From DMER64 sp964542305 (GTDB lineage Bacteria > Bacteroidota > Bacteroidia > Bacteroidales > UBA932): DNA of 64,000 bases. Location: NCBI GenBank assembly GCA_964542305.1, contig CAZITX010000001.1:113490-177489 (forward strand), given 5' to 3'. The notes beneath the pieces are model-generated. The model had not been told where the DNA came from. It ran no database searches and saw nothing but the letters and a program-made list of their open reading frames with translations. Below are positions 63,259-64,000 of this stretch, in pieces. The translations under genes were made by a program, and so were the position numbers. Every line of letters starts with the position of its first letter. Position 1 is the first letter of the stretch.

Positions 63259-63807
63259 TTAATCTTTTTCAACCTGAACAAAGCCGAGCTCCAGCAACGT
63301 TTTTCTGCCAAAGATCTTAACCATCACTTTCAGTTTTTTCTTATCTTCCAGGATCTCCTCAACCGTACCGTTAAATCCGTTAAACGGACCGTCAATTACT
63401 TTGACAGCTTCTCCTACCAGATAAGGTGTGATGTTCTCTTCTTCCCTTTCAGCCTGTTCATCCACACGACCCAGTATCCTGTTGATCTCTGACATCCGGA
63501 CGGGAACTGGTTCCCCTCCCTTGACAGTTCCCAGGAAACCCGAGACATGAGGGATGTTGGTGATAAGGTGCTGAATTTCCGGCGTAAGCGCGACTTCAAT
63601 CAAAATGTATCCGGGATAAAAAATCCTTTCCTTACTGATCTTTTTACCATTTTTTACCTGGTAGATCTTTTCGGTTGGGATCAATACCTGGGATACATAG
63701 TCTTCAAGGTGAAGACGTTTCACCTCGTTCTCAATGTATTCCCTGGCTTTTTTTTCTTTACCTCCGGCCGCTCTTACAACGTACCATTTTTTGGTAACTT
63801 CTGTCAT
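63259..63807 (-). CDS. nusG: Transcription termination/antitermination factor NusG
   Basis: The 182-residue factor that binds RNA polymerase and couples it to the ribosome or Rho. It has an NGN domain (KWYVVRAAGGKEKKAREYIENEV, then FYPGYILIEVALTPEIQHLITNIPHVSGFLG) and a KOW domain (GEAVKVIDGPFNGFNGTVEEILEDKKKLKVMVKIFGRKTLLEL). Somewhat more divergent at the NGN-KOW linker than in Proteobacteria, as usual in this phylum. It follows secE after 11 bases. Confidence 0.96.
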   Translation of the reverse strand: MTEVTKKWYVVRAAGGKEKKAREYIENEVKRLHLEDYVSQVLIPTEKIYQVKNGKKISKERIFYPGYILIEVALTPEIQHLITNIPHVSGFLGTVKGGEPVPVRMSEINRILGRVDEQAEREEENITPYLVGEAVKVIDGPFNGFNGTVEEILEDKKKLKVMVKIFGRKTLLELGFVQVEKD

Positions 63808-63818
63808 TTCTCTTAGTA

Positions 63819-64000
63819 TTAATACAAAGCCTTGTAGAGAAACTCCATCAGGTTCCTAAATGTAAAATCCATTGCAAAAATGACTAATGCAAAGATGACC
63901 GAGGCCACCATTACAATAATAGCGCTGTTCTGCAGTTGACTCCATGTAGGCCAGCTCACTTTGTGAACAAGCTCACTGTAGGAGTCTTTGAAATACATTC
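63819..64000 (-). CDS. secE: Preprotein translocase subunit SecE (reaches window edge)
   Basis: A small frame of 59 residues from an ATG at 63998 to the stop at 63819-63821. It contains DSYSELVHKVSWPTWSQLQN, the conserved SecE amphipathic helix with VSWPT, then one membrane segment (SAIIVMVASVIFALVIFAMDF), and a short tail. Bacteroidota SecE proteins are about 62-65 residues and often begin a few residues before the Y-x-K/E-x-S-Y segment, so the true start may lie just outside the window. SecE clamps SecY in the translocon. Its place before nusG is conserved. Confidence 0.9.
   Translation of the reverse strand, partial: MYFKDSYSELVHKVSWPTWSQLQNSAIIVMVASVIFALVIFAMDFTFRNLMEFLYKALY

Noticed and set aside
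1..64000. CRISPR arrays, insertion sequences, prophage genes or rRNA.
   Set aside because: No regularly spaced repeats, transposase or integrase motifs, phage structural genes or rRNA sequence were seen in any part of the window.

Overview
The window looks like a chromosome segment of a Bacteroidales bacterium (phylum Bacteroidota). Four things point there: a SusC/SusD pair beside a hybrid two-component regulator, cobalamin uptake genes of the BtuB/BtuG type, many -7 promoter boxes of the form TAnnTTTG, and family-level gene content (Bacteroidota-type omega subunit, several OmpH/Skp paralogues, type II pantothenate kinase). Genus cannot be read from the sequence alone. Genes are packed very tightly, often with overlapping ends. 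I see no CRISPR array, IS element, prophage or rRNA.

Layout. 1-3030: end of a winged-helix regulator, an AlbA_2/Schlafen-type protein, msrA and the ABC-F factor ettA. 3045-22539: a carbohydrate-utilisation region. It has a hybrid sensor/AraC regulator, divergent from a carboxylesterase lipoprotein, then SusC, SusD, a feruloyl-esterase-like CE1 protein and a GH3 enzyme. After a terminator and a new promoter come a GH51 arabinofuranosidase, a sugar MFS permease, a ROK sugar kinase and galactokinase. The likely target is an esterified (feruloylated or acetylated) arabinose-containing plant polysaccharide or its oligosaccharides. 22536-24657: a YbaK/ProX deacylase, a GNAT acetyltransferase and a metallophosphoesterase. 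24651-30181: a vitamin B12 uptake operon on the minus strand with its own cobalamin riboswitch.

30234-33389: a second CE1-like esterase, a lipoprotein with an HExxH...E zinc-protease-like signature and no recognised family, a Gate-domain membrane protein and tRNA-Pro(GGG). 33453-38028: trxB, bamD, an omega-like RNA polymerase subunit, recN and nagB. 38029-41711 (minus): a LysM plus periplasmic-binding-fold protein, purC, an anchored OmpH-like protein and pdxJ. 41762-47785: nadK, uppS, bamA, two ompH/skp genes and murI, which form an envelope-biogenesis cluster. 47680-52820 (minus): type II pantothenate kinase, glutamate dehydrogenase and 2-oxoacid:ferredoxin oxidoreductase. 52829-64000 (minus): the classical secE-nusG-rplKAJL-rpoBC cluster, with secE reaching the window edge.

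The most unusual signals are regulatory and architectural. At five genes the -7 box is exactly four bases from the ATG, which suggests leaderless mRNAs. Three divergent gene pairs have very compact promoter pairs (back-to-back or around an inverted repeat), and pdxJ/nadK have promoters that point at each other. MurI and pantothenate kinase share 106 bp of antisense coding sequence, and a tRNA 3' end lies inside a protein-coding gene. The best candidates for undescribed proteins are the HExxH lipoprotein and the LysM/periplasmic-binding fusion.
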